Below are positions 11,701 through 22,194 of a stretch of 64,000 bases of DNA, piece by piece. Source of the DNA: Acanthochlamys bracteata (taxonomy: Eukaryota > Streptophyta > Magnoliopsida > Pandanales > Velloziaceae); the NCBI GenBank assembly GCA_019914995.1, contig CM034131.1, forward strand, positions 1,302,001 to 1,366,000, in the 5' to 3' direction. A model generated the notes under the pieces. It had not been told where the DNA came from and made no database searches. It saw only the letters and a program-made list of their open reading frames with translations. The stretch's first letter is position 1, and each line of letters begins with the position of its first letter. A program made the position numbers and the translations under genes.

Positions 11701-13289
11701 ATGGACATGTGCTAGCACAATTTTCAGGTTGTGTGTCAGAAAAATAGTGAGTGGCTGGTTGTACTTGCAAGCACGTGTACTTATTTTTCTCGAAAGATGT
11801 GTGCATTCTTTCTGGCTCTTAAGCACTTCTTTTGTTTCTTGACATGGAACTGGGCAGATGTGTTTAAGTTCATTTCCAGTGATTGATTAGTTTTCATTCT
11901 GTGGGATTCGTGAGCCTCTGTTATAACAAGTTTGTACCAGATGCAAGATTTTATTTTGCTAAATACGCTGATACTTTATTTTATGGCTGATGGCATCAGT
12001 TTTAATCTTCTTCTGTTAGTGATTTGTGCCATTGTACATTTACTTACCATGCTGTGCTGTTTTTTTTTCTGTACAGGCATCTGCTGAAGCGGACACGTTT
12101 TTCTGTTTTACTGAGCTCTTTAGTGGATTTAGGGATTATTTCTGCCAGCAGCTTGACAGTAGCATTGTTGGAATTCGTTCTACTATTGCCAAGTTGTCTC
12201 AGCTCTTAAAGAAGCATGATGAGGAACTTTGGCGTCATATGGAGGTCATTATAAAGGTTAGTTTTGACAAGGTAACTCCCAAATTAGGAACCAGTATCAT
12301 ATGCTGCATTGGTTTGACTATCCTCGTGACATAAAACTCAAAACAGCAAGGCAGCCAGTACTTGCTCTCCATCATCAAATGGAGGAGGCAAATTTAAAAG
12401 GTTAAATACAACAGCTCCACACAAATTGGTTTGCTGTTGGTTACATAACTATACGCCAATATCTGTGGAACCTGAGATTGATACCGTCCGTCTTTGATTC
12501 CTTAATGTTATGACATTTTGTTGTAATTGTTCTTCTCTAGGCTCATGTAGCCATATTAATTCGAAGTACTGATACCGGTTAATAATTGTTTGATTAAAAT
12601 TAAAAACTTTACTTTTAAGAGCTTCTTAATGCCTTGAATCCAGGGTAAAAATGGTGTTTTAAATGGAATAGAAAATGTTAATAGTGGTGGCATAATAGGG
12701 GTAAGTGTTGAAGGATTGATAATATCGAGACCTTTGTACAAATATATGGCAAGTTCCTGTATTTTGGGTTTGATATTAACTAAATCTTGGAGAAATCATC
12801 AATACATCTTTCGTGTCTTTCCTCTTGTTTCCCATGAGTTTATGAGCATTTAGTCAATCCAAAAAATGTTTAGCAGCTCTCTTATTGTTTGGGTTTTTAT
12901 GCTGTAGCTAAATCCTCAGCTCTACGCTTTTCGATGGATCACTCTATTGTTGACCAGGGAGTTCAGCTTTTCAGACATTCTATATATATGGGATGCACTT
13001 TTAAGTGATCCAGAAGGTCCTCAGGTAATAAATTTTGGTGTTTACCTTTGTTCATCATCCATCTGTTTCATTAACAGACGATGAATTACAATTGCGGCAA
13101 CTAGTGATATTCCCTTTTGTGCAGGAAACCCTACTAAGGATATGCTGTGCTATGCTGATAATTGTTAGAAAGCACCTACTGGCAGGCGATTTCATGTCTA
13201 ACCTCAAGCTCCTACAGAATTACCCGCCCCCAAAAATCATTCATCTTCTCCATGTTGCTGACAATTTGCGTGGTCCTGTAGTTGACTGA
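8776..13289 (+). CDS. TBC domain protein (Rab GTPase-activating protein, Gyp1-like), 470 aa
   Basis: Nine exons, all with phase-0 introns: 8776-9147, 9240-9332, 9598-9702, 9777-9929, 10604-10702, 10779-10907, 12077-12256, 12908-13024, 13125-13289 (TGA). The first 124 residues are Ser/Pro/Ala-rich and disordered, with LPEWLN-like VPEWLNSPLW near the start. The TBC domain follows: the arginine-finger region GDAVRPTVW (Arg150), LLGYLPNVRASW, IDRDVTRTHPD, the glutamine-finger motif YVQGMNE (Gln295), then FCFTELF and LYAFRWITLLLTREF. Both catalytic fingers are present, so it should speed GTP hydrolysis by a Rab on trafficking membranes. In-frame ATGs also exist at 8641 and 8683. I chose 8776 because the bases before it are a pyrimidine-rich leader and the residues after it are family-like; the true start could be 31 or 45 residues earlier. 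Confidence 0.92.
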
Positions 13290-13699
13290 CTGACACTGCT
13301 AGTGCTCAAGTACTCTGTAAATCACAGCTGCTGGTTTTAAGTCACTGCCGACCTGTGCATAGCCCGGAGTATAACCTGGTTTGACGAGTTGAGAGGTGTT
13401 AAGACCTGACTGGAAAGTTCATCAGATTTCACGTATCTGCTTCTGGGAAAGGACAGGTTTATGACGAAATGATTGGACTGAGGTAATTAAGCTGATGAAG
13501 ATACATAATAGGCTACAATTCCACTTGTCTGCAGGACTTTACTTTTAAATCTTTATTTTCATTTTAACTGTGTGGGTGGCTGTCTTGTAAGTATGTTCAA
13601 CTTCTTACCCGCGTTGTACTTTTAAATAGCTGTAGAAATTCGTATGGGGTGTTGAAAACGTTTTTCTCATTCAATAGTATTTTCATGGATTTCTTTGAC

Positions 13700-14280
13700 C
13701 ATGCTCCCAAGAGGTAAAGGGTAATTCATCTCTGCAATGGGTTTTTCTAAATTGCTTCCTTACTCTTTTAATCATTCGTATCTGAAGTAGTTGAGACGAA
13801 GACCCAGCTAGCAAAAAAGCTGCCCTTAGAAAACCATCGATCAGAGAGACCTTCTGCTGTGCTTCTGATGTGGGAATGTATCGACTTCGCCAGGACCCAA
13901 GCTGCTCAGGAATACCACTCGTCATGCAAGAACTATTCTAAGCAGCCCGCATCTTGCTTTCAACATTCTCAACAATTGGAAAACCAGCACTTTTAACAAC
14001 ATTTTCAACACTCCCACATGCATCACTTGTTGTCTGCTACTTCGACTAAAAATACAATGCTTTTCACGAAAGGAAAGATCCAGTGACTGCTCTAAAAATC
14101 GTGAAAGAACGGAATTTTAAGGTTACATATACTTTTTACAGAACTCAGATCTCATTTATCAGAGAACTTCCTCAAATGCGCCCACAAAAGCTACTCCGCA
14201 TATATGCACAACCAGGAAAATGCTAACTTAGATGTAATTATGCTCTGGTTTTAACCTAGTAAACAAGGGGAGTACAGGCT
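13700..14280. other. Intergenic stretch, no gene recognised
   Basis: It follows the TBC 3' untranslated region and precedes the minus-strand O-fucosyltransferase relic. A minus-strand open frame at 13683-13925 (80 codons) has no recognisable family features. Composition is less AT-rich than typical spacer, so decayed flanking parts of the fucosyltransferase gene are possible. Confidence 0.5.
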
Positions 14281-14283
14281 TTG

Positions 14284-14903
14284 CTAGTGATAGGCTTCTT
14301 CCGGCTCCTTGGAAGTACTAGTACTAATTGACATTCCCCTATCTTCTTGAAATCCCCCTTCTTTCATCTGTTTGTTTAGGACTTCCAAGACATTGTTCAG
14401 TGGGCATCTGTCAGCAGGATTTTCAGCATTTATCTGGCAGAAACACTCAGGCCATGAGTTGGTGTAGAAAGATTCAGGGTGTACCCGTTTATGTGGTCCA
14501 CCGAATTTCCTATTAAACATGACATGCCAAAACACGTTCCTCAAAATTCTGTGTATGACCTTCTTCCCTGTCCATGAAAATTGGGGCTAGTGCTTTTCTA
14601 TCAGGTCGGATTGTTGTCCTGAACCCATAATATTGGCGATGCCCTAAGAGGTTGTTGGCAAAGTTGCTTGGTCCATCGTATGTTGGCATGAAGATGTCAG
14701 ACCATGTAGTCCACTGCAGACCCTACAACCCTTGGGTGTTATCTTCGAGCTTGTCAGTTGCCAAGACTGAGCTATGATTTTCAAGGTAAGGGAAGAGGTC
14801 CCGGAATGGTTTCATAAAATGGTCACCTCCAAAAAGTTCCCCAGCAGCAAAGGTAGATTCGCGTGGAGTTGTCAAATCCCATGGATCTCAAGATAAGGCC
14901 AAC
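14284..14903 (-). pseudogene. O-fucosyltransferase-family (GDP-fucose protein O-FucT, plant type) pseudogene fragment
   Basis: Read on the minus strand from a retained acceptor (CAG at 14906-14904), the sequence gives the C-terminal part of a plant O-FucT protein in pieces: GLILRSMGFDNSTRIYL, then after a frameshift (one extra T in CTTT) GGDHFMKPFRDLFPYLENHS and SVLATDKLEDNTQG, then a stop plus another shift, SDIFMPTYDGPSNFANNLLG, YYGFRTTIRPDRKALAP, and finally in another frame MFNRKFGGPHKRVHPESFY and NSWPECFCQINAENPADRC. At least two frameshifts and several stops break it, and the N-terminal half is missing. Intact members are Golgi type II membrane glycosyltransferases. The clear protein-level match with obvious breaks makes this a decayed duplicate rather than a gene with unusual introns. 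Confidence 0.85.
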
Positions 14904-14977
14904 CTGTGATATATAAAAGAAATATGATAAATTTGAACTCAGAAATCCATAGAAAAGCAGACATTCACGAAGTTGTA

Positions 14978-15373
14978 ATTAAGTAAGAATGGAGATATGG
15001 GCACCCTATCCTTATAGGCATCTTAGAGGCATCTTTTTTAATTTAAAGTTTCAAATTTAATTTCCAAAATATGAAGAATTATTAGTAAAAAATATGTTGA
15101 CAAAATTTCTATTCGGCGTTTGATCAAATAATATAAATAATAAATTTAGATAAAGATATATATATATTTTTTTTATGTCATTTTGATCAAGAGATTCGAT
15201 GGAGATCAATTCATGATCCGATTGAGCTAAAATTTTGTCGCGTTTTTGTACCTCATAGTTTTTCATATTCAATGGTGAAGATTATATTTAAAATTTTTTA
15301 TGCATTTTTTTAGAAAGGGATGCCCTAAAGTGCCCCTAAGAGTGAGGTGTCCCCATCCCCACCCATTAAGTAA
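14978..15373. mobile_element. Mutator-like MITE with 9-bp target-site duplication
   Basis: The element spans 14987-15364 (378 bp) and is bracketed by perfect direct repeats ATTAAGTAA at 14978-14986 and 15365-15373. Its ends are inverted repeats of about 40 bp: left GAATGGAGATATGGGCACC and onward; right, reverse-complemented, GGGTGGGGATGGGGACACC and onward, both continuing into TTAGRGGCAYYTTAGRGGCATC-like blocks. A 9-bp duplication with long terminal inverted repeats is typical of Mutator-like elements. No transposase frame is inside, so it is non-autonomous. A related interior sequence occurs at about 24330-24565. Confidence 0.8.
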
Positions 15374-15659
15374 TGGTTTTATAGTACAGATCAATGGTTG
15401 AATGAGTAACTTCCGACAGAATGTTTAACCTCTCACAAGCACTTCTATTGGGTGCATCCAACCCACATGCAACTTAAAAAATCAAAATGAGAAAACACAG
15501 CAATTCAAGCTGGTTGGTTAAAGGTAATGAGCATTTAGCAGTCATAATCACACAGTAAAACCGTGTCATTGTTTAAGCATAAAACCGAGTTCTGGTACTT
15601 CAATGATAAAGGTAATGGGACCATGTTTAATTGTAGTATATTTCTCTTTTCAACAGCAT

Positions 15660-15948
15660 TAAGGGCGTGTTTCAAGTTGGTGAAACTTCAATTTCTCCCG
15701 TAAGAATTGAAGTTTCATCAATTTTTTATATTTTAATTGCAAACAGAACTGAAAATTCGAATTTCCAGTTCTGCACAAATAGAACTTAAGTTTCACTGCA
15801 TTCTTTTTTCTGTACTCACTTCCAACCCACTTCAAAAGTCAATTGAAACATAAAACGAAACTTCACTTCCAACTTATTTTTTAAGAAACTCTATTTTTAA
15901 TTTTTCGCTTTCACGAACTCAGTTACGGGCATTTGAAACACGCCTTAA
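15660..15948. mobile_element. Tourist-like (PIF/Harbinger) MITE with TAA duplication
   Basis: The element is 15663-15945 (283 bp), flanked by TAA at 15660-15662 and 15946-15948. The terminal inverted repeats are GGGCGTGTTTCAA (left) and AGGCGTGTTTCAA (right, reverse-complemented). A three-base TAA/TTA duplication with GGG-starting ends fits PIF/Harbinger MITEs. An internal near-perfect hairpin lies at about 15677-15720 (GGTGAAACTTCAATT facing AATTGAAGTTTCATC). There is no coding capacity. Confidence 0.75.
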
Positions 15949-16302
15949 ATATAACTGACTCGCTGCAAATGTGTTTATTTATCAGTTCAGGCCCAAGACT
16001 GAACTTATGGCTCAAGATCAAGCCAAACTATGATACACCCAAGTACCCATTTATGCTGTGGCATGCTTTAAGCAGCCTTGATGCAGATGTAAAGAATAGC
16101 TTCAATTATGGTGCGATAAAAGTAGTGGTAAAAGGGGAACCCACAAGGAGAGGACGTACCAAGAGCAAAACATGTTTGTTGAGTGATTGTACTACTTAAG
16201 CACACATCTAACAGAAATTATGCTTAGCTACACGTTATCAAAAGACTCAAAACTTGATCAATCTAATATATGATTTTCTACATGAAAACAGGAGAAATAC
16301 AA

Positions 16303-16385
16303 AATATTATAAAATTTTATTTAAAAATATAAAATAAAATGTTGAAATGATAAATAGTTAAAAAGCAACCCCAAACCTCCCGTTA
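16303..16385. mobile_element. Partial AT-rich MITE-like end (family member 1)
   Basis: Read in reverse complement this begins GGTTTGGGGTTGCTTTTTAACTATTTATC and runs into ATTTTATTTTATATTTTTAAAT. Very similar ends occur at 21440-21530 and 37492-37696, so it is taken as one end of a dispersed non-coding element. The second end was not identified here. Confidence 0.4.
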
Positions 16386-16539
16386 CGACAAAGTCAACAA
16401 ATGCAAACAGGTTGAAGGAGTTTGCAAGTATCAACACATTCCGCGAGGTGGAATATCAGTTAAGATTGTAAGCAATAGAAAGTTGAGGACAACTAATAAC
16501 AATCAGTTAAGTTTGTAAGCTATTATTGAACTGAATTTC

Positions 16540-19500
16540 TCAGTCTGAGCGAATGCCACCGAGGAAGGTCTTAGGATCAGGGCAGGTTCCAGTAAACTGC
16601 GCCTGAGAGAAGTCGAAGCCCGGATTCTGCAAGTCAAGATAGAAATTGATGCAATTAATTCCCAAAATAGAATAGCTAAAATACTAAAACCATGTGTGAT
16701 AAACAAAGTGAAGACCACTTTGAAACTTTCATTTCCACAAAAAACAAAAAAAAATCATTAATTGGCTCTTCAATTAAATACTTTCTGCTTTCTGGCAAAT
16801 AACAATAATTAACTGGCTTGACAAACACTGCATGAACAAAAATCCACAATGGGCACACTCTAAAGTAAACAGATTTGAACTTGTATTCATAAGCAAATGC
16901 ACATATTAATAAGCTTACTATCAAAGCGACTAAAATCTGTGCTGGTTTGTCAAACTGCATATTTTATACAAACATGAAGAGCATAGCTTTCAGCATTTGT
17001 TTTATCTAATTACTGGAATGTAACTTGCAAACTACAAACTAACAACAAATAGACATTTTATGTTCTGCTTAAAAAGAACAAGGTGGCAGGACGGCAATTG
17101 ATTTTAAATTCCTTAAGGTACTGTCATATAGTTCTTTTGTTTCAAGCAAACATAATTGTTAAGCAAAGAATTGCAGCTACTTTTTCATGTGCCTTCTTTT
17201 ACTTAATGATAGATCCTTACATCATTTTGCGAACGCTTTAGTAAAGTAGCTATTAGATATGAAAGTTTACTTTCAAATATTTCAATAGGATCACAGTGGT
17301 CTCTTTATAATAGAATTAAGACTTAAAAGAACTATCCAAAATGACAACTTGTAAGGCAAATAACAAGTTCTCTTGGTTTTATTCAGGTATAATCAAATAA
17401 TAGTCATAACCTTTGCCAAAGATAGTCAATATCGCATCTTCCACAACTAACTGCAGGCTTGAATTAACATAAGTCATAGCCATCAATATCCATGTAACAT
17501 GGAGGGTGAGAGTAAAGAGGCCAGCGGTAATGAAGCAAGAAGCATCATCTCAGCAATTATAGCAGTATTCCTAATGACCTTGGGCTCTAAAATCCCTATT
17601 GATGCCTCTCCTAAAACCACCTCCAGCAACTTCAACAACTCATTCAGGTTCTTGTTGTATCTTGCGTTCCTTTTATCCAGTCCAAAGTTGACTAGATTAT
17701 CCCCATGATATTTACATATCACAACTCAGTTCCACTTTTACTATTCAAACAAACTGCAAGCATCAACCAGCATAGGTTGTCATACTTTGATATTGTCATA
17801 CTTTCCATAATGATGATTCAATGAGACAGAAGCTGGAGCTTGTCTCTCAAATTTAAACTAGAAGAGACATATAACCCAAAAACTGCTCTAGGTATGAGCT
17901 AACTAGTATGGACCCAATTGAACTTGCTCTAGGTTTACTCACTAGATTTAGCACAGAAACTTAAAAGCTGCTCACTGACCATTTTCAAAGAAATAATCCA
18001 TTTATGTCCTCTCAGTGAATTTACATTATCTAACAGGTTAATAACACCTAATGCTGAAATTGAAGAGAGATTTAACGCCAATGTTTATCAAGCACACAAA
18101 AATTGCATAATACTTGTACAGAGGAACACCGTGATCAATTTCACTACATCAAATAACAACGTTCTAAAAGTCACAAAGTGTAAATGGCCGCACCTCTTCT
18201 TGGAACCTTTGCAGCATAAGACGCTTTTGTTCAATATCAGCTGAATATGGATCCAGAAGACCTTGGCCGAGTATTGGAGAAGGCCATGTATGTCCTTTGT
18301 CTCGTTTTTGCAAAGTTACATGCATTATCCCATCCTCTGCAATTTTTTATAACCATTACAAAAAGAGTTCGCTAGCAGGACAAGGTAAAGATTAAAAAAA
18401 AAACATAACATAAATGTCATATGTTAATCACATGTACAGAGCCCAGAAACAGTTGTTAGGTCAAATAGCATAATAGGAGACTTAAATAGTCAGCAGCCAA
18501 GATACAAAAAACCTCTCAAAATATATTCTTAATCTTGTTTCTATGGACCATGTGTGTGTTTGAATTCCTGTCTATTTCTTACTGAGGGTAACAATTCCTT
18601 GAGAATGCTCTCAGTCAAATCTTGAAATTTCTAAGCCATTCACTGCATCATACTACTTTATAGGTTCTGAAAATCACTATCAATTTCTTTTCAAATAATA
18701 TGTTTGTGCTTTTCACAAGAAAAATACCTCATTCCGATATCCCCTTCAGCTAGTTTGCACGCCTAAAGATCCTATATACAAGCGCCTTCTGTGAACAAGC
18801 TAATCAGAACACGTTTATATTTTTCGTTATTTTACTTAGGCGACAATTTTCAGCAGTACTGTATAAAGCAACAGAGAAACATGAACATCCAACTTAAGAG
18901 TACAAACATATCCACCCTATTTAAAAAATGCAGAAATATGTTATGATCACCAAATAACCATATGGCAACCCAGAAGATTTAAGCAAGCTTAACATTTTGA
19001 GCTCATGAATGGAAAAATCACAAACCTTAGACATTCAAATTGTCAATTGTATTAGAATTTTCAAAAATAAACGAAGACAATCACATAATTCAATCACTTA
19101 GATTAAAAAATAAAGATACAATGTAAACAACTCTATATGAGAAAGAAAGCACGTTTACCAAGCGTCCAAAATGATGAGTCTGTCTTGATTGGAGAAGCAA
19201 GATCATGCTGAACAATCACAAAAATGAAAATATGAGGGATCATGAAACCTCAAAACTAAAGAAAAATAGCCTTAAGACTATAAAACAACGATTGATGAAT
19301 CATATTCAGAAAAAATGATCACGTGTTCTCATTGGTCAGTGTTACAAACATTGAGGTATGGTGGATTGCCCTTGATTCCGACCTCGATATGGCGAGATAG
19401 AAGCTTACAGAAGAACAGCTTAGTGGGAACACCTTCAGGAAGTGTTATGTAGATGTTGACCTCGTCTAGTGTTTGGTCCCACTCAAATACCTTCTGCCCT

Positions 19501-20576
19501 ATAATACATGTTGGAGAAGAATGAAAAAGTTAAGTACAGAACTTGAGTAAGATTCCAATAAAGTGGATCCATCACCACAGAAGTGAGAACTGTATAGGCA
19601 GATGCTTGAGAACACAAAAGTGGGATTTGAATAGACAGGCATTGAAAACAGAAAGACATTCAGATACCATTTTACGTAAAGCAACTTTACCCAAAAAGGA
19701 AAATTAACAATGTAATGGAGCATATTTCCCTATTTATTGGATTCAACAAGTAAACAAATTTATTCAGTTCATAATAACAAGTCAAGCTGAAGATAGGGAC
19801 CGTAACACCTCTGCTATGCTAAGATAAGGAAAATTTGAGGACAAAATTGAGCTCAGCTCCCTCAATGATGAAGTACCACATACACTTAAAAATAGATGGG
19901 TTGAACTGCTATCATTCAAAAATATAATAAACAAGAAAATGGAAAAGAGAAGTTTGGTGGCTCTATTCATATCATTGAAGTTACCAGACTCACCAGAGAT
20001 AACCCAATGCTAGATAACGGCTGATCAGAGCACAAGCAGCCTAGAATAACTCCATAAACATACTAGAGAAGGAAAACTCGTCAAAGAATATTTTAGATGC
20101 TAGAAAAATTAAGAATTAAGATTCATAGCAGGAGGCTAGGAGCTGACCTAAAGCGATTTCAGAACATAAGAACAGATAAACTTTATCAACAAAATAGATC
20201 TTAATCTATATCAACACATCGATTCGACAAAACTTTAAAAACAAACAACTAAAATTAAAAGAACTTCAGCAAATGAACTGTGGGAATCCCCCACAACAAT
20301 CATGTAAAAAAATATATGAAAATTTGAAGAAATTAGCAACAAATCAAGCTTATCCATCTCAATACAACTATAATAATTCAATTTAGGTATAAGAAGCACG
20401 AAGATTGATTGAAATCAAGCCTACAAACTTCGCTAAACGGATTCAAAGTTTAAACTAGAGACAACTTAAAATTCAACATGAGAACCAAAAAACAGAGAAA
20501 TCTAACAAGGGAATCGAAATGATTTACCATTGTGAATAAAACTATGGCGCTTATCTGGTGCTAGCTTCTCCGCCAT
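16540..20576 (-). CDS. NUDCD2: NudC domain (CS domain) co-chaperone, NUDCD2-like, 158 aa
   Basis: Five exons: 20576-20528, 19498-19350, 19209-19161, 18336-18194 and 16626-16540 (TGA), 477 nt in phase. The protein begins MAEKLAPDKRHSFIHNGQKV. The CS/p23-like beta-sandwich covers roughly residues 17-110, with VFEWDQTLDEVNIYITLPEG, HIEVGIKGNPPYLNHDL, TDSSFWTL and IMHVTLQKRDKGHTW. A conserved tail follows: QKRLMLQRFQEENPGFDFS and FTGTCPDPKTFLGGIRSD. Length and every landmark match plant and animal NudC-domain-containing 2 proteins, cytosolic Hsp90-associated co-chaperones; that role is from family knowledge. The tail past the CS fold is encoded by a separate last exon 1.57 kb away. The 5' leader is GA-rich. 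Confidence 0.93.
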
Positions 20577-20599
20577 GGCTATTGCTTCTTTTCTGTTCT

Positions 20600-20632
20600 T
20601 TCCTCTCTCTCCCTCTCTCTCTCTTCCTCTCC
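20600..20632 (-). promoter_or_regulatory. GA-repeat tract in the 5' leader of the NudC-domain gene
   Basis: On the coding strand this is a run of GAGAGA with a few G insertions, 24-57 bases upstream of the ATG at 20576. Such GA repeats in plant leaders are known binding sites for BPC/GAGA factors; binding here is inferred, not shown. Confidence 0.4.
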
Positions 20633-20855
20633 AAACTCTTGTAGTCTTTTGGCGAATTTTGCCATTGTAATTAATAATAGATTTTTATGCAAAATAATAA
20701 CTTCAAGTTTCTGCACCATACTGTCCATAGATTCCATACCAGTCCAGCAGTGAGCAGTCTTTACTATTGAGGTTAATAATACTATTACCAATATTATTGG
20801 AATGATTTTGCAAATATTTTGATTCTACTTGTTGTGTGAATTCCGGTGTTAGTAA

Positions 20856-21400
20856 ATGCTTCCCACATTGTTACGCAGGCCGCGGCTAAATATTTCTCAC
20901 TCCGTTGAACATCTCTGGGCCCTACGGAGCCCACGCATTTTTAATCATCACCGGCTTAATCAACGGCTCACATTCGTCAGCCCAATTGATCTCCGCCTAT
21001 GCTCGTCTCGGGAATCTCTCCACTACACGCCAAGTGTTCGATCGAATTCCTCAACCGTCTGTACCTGTTTGTAATTCACAACTCGCTGCTTATTCTCGTG
21101 CTAGATTACCTGAATTTGTTCTTGCATTGTATCGCTGCATGATTTCTGATAAAAATGCTAAGCTCGATAGTTCAAGTTTCACTCTTGCAACCAAAGCTTT
21201 TGTTCAATTCGTGGATTTGGATTCTGAGGACAATGTACGGTATAATGCGGTTAAAGTTGGGTATTGGGTCTGATGTGTTTTGTATATTCTTCCTGTTGAT
21301 TTTGTATGCAAACTATGGCAGAATGGATGATGCCTTGGAGGTGTTTGATAGAATGCCTAATAGAGATGTTGTGTCATGAACGACTGTTATGATGTGTTCG
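20856..21400 (+). pseudogene. Pentatricopeptide repeat (PPR, PLS-type) pseudogene fragment
   Basis: Three frames must be joined to recover PPR protein: LLRRPRLNISHSVEH in the first, then AFLIITGLINGSHSSAQLIS, AYARLGNLSTTRQVFDRIPQ, LAAYSRARLPEFVLALYRCM and LDSSSFTLATKAFVQF in the second, then after a one-base shift near 21260 YANYGRMDDALEVFDRMPNR and DVVS followed by TGA where the family has the Trp codon of VSWTTM. Similarity ends near 21400, against an AT-rich MITE-like end. Plant PPR proteins of this class are organelle RNA-binding factors of 500 or more residues; only the first three or so repeats remain. Two shifts and a nonsense codon make it non-functional. Confidence 0.8.
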
Positions 21401-21439
21401 CGAGTCTGACTCGGATAAACTCTTATCCACATATCAATA

Positions 21440-21530
21440 ATTAATTTACAAAATATTATAAAAAAATTATTATAAAATATAAAATAATAATTAGAATGAA
21501 AAGTAGTTAAAAAATACTCTTAAACATCAC
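21440..21530. mobile_element. Partial AT-rich MITE-like end (family member 2) abutting the PPR relic
   Basis: In reverse complement it starts GTTTAAGAGTATTTTTTAACTACTTTTCATTC and continues into TTATTTTATATTTTATAAT. It resembles the ends at 16303-16385 and 37492-37696. It begins about where PPR similarity is lost. Confidence 0.4.
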
Positions 21531-22194
21531 CTAAGATGACCATAATAGAAGAAACTTATGTCTATAGCACTAAGTGCAAATTCATATCCCGCCTTGCTAT
21601 TAGCAACTCCGAAGACTGCTTCATTGTAATTCAACTGTCAACAGAAACCATTACATAAAATCATCAGAGCCTAAGATCTTTCTGAACGTTTTATTGAAGC
21701 CAAAAATAATTGCAAAATGAGAGATCCTTCCATGAAAGCTATTCAGCGAATGAAAACATACTGATAGAGACTTATAATGTATACGTGTGAAAACAAGATT
21801 TGAAAGACAAACCCAGTAACATTCAAGTCCATAGAGAATTTTTGTGCTGCTGCAGAAGCTGAAATCCTGAGATCATGAGTCCGAAAAATGCATAGTGCAC
21901 TAGGTATAGGAAGAACGGAGGCTTCTCAGTTAGTAAAAAGAAATTAACTGCACTATGACAACATGCAATGGAAAAGCTTTTTACATACTCACACATGCAG
22001 GAAACATTGTGTGATGTTTCAAGTAAACATCATCATAATTGTGTAAGTACATAGCTTTCGAAAACATCAGCAAGCCTTCACAGAATCCTAGATCTAATGA
22101 TTCAGAAATTAGTATTTAACTTAAGATTCATAAGCTCAAAGGTCAGAAACTATACATCTTGCAAAAGAGGCATTAGCACCAAAGACAGTCGATA
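21531..22194. other. Spacer and 3' untranslated region of the cis-prenyltransferase gene
   Basis: No open frame of note. Mixed composition suggests transcribed 3' sequence of the minus-strand gene that ends at 22195. Confidence 0.5.

Noticed and set aside
13683-13925. 80-codon minus-strand open frame
   Set aside because: No motif or neighbour exon was found to support it; it may be decayed flank of the fucosyltransferase relic but that cannot be shown.
16676-16960. 94-codon minus-strand open frame with hydrophobic stretches
   Set aside because: It falls in the last intron of the NudC-domain gene; hydrophobicity reflects T-rich sequence.
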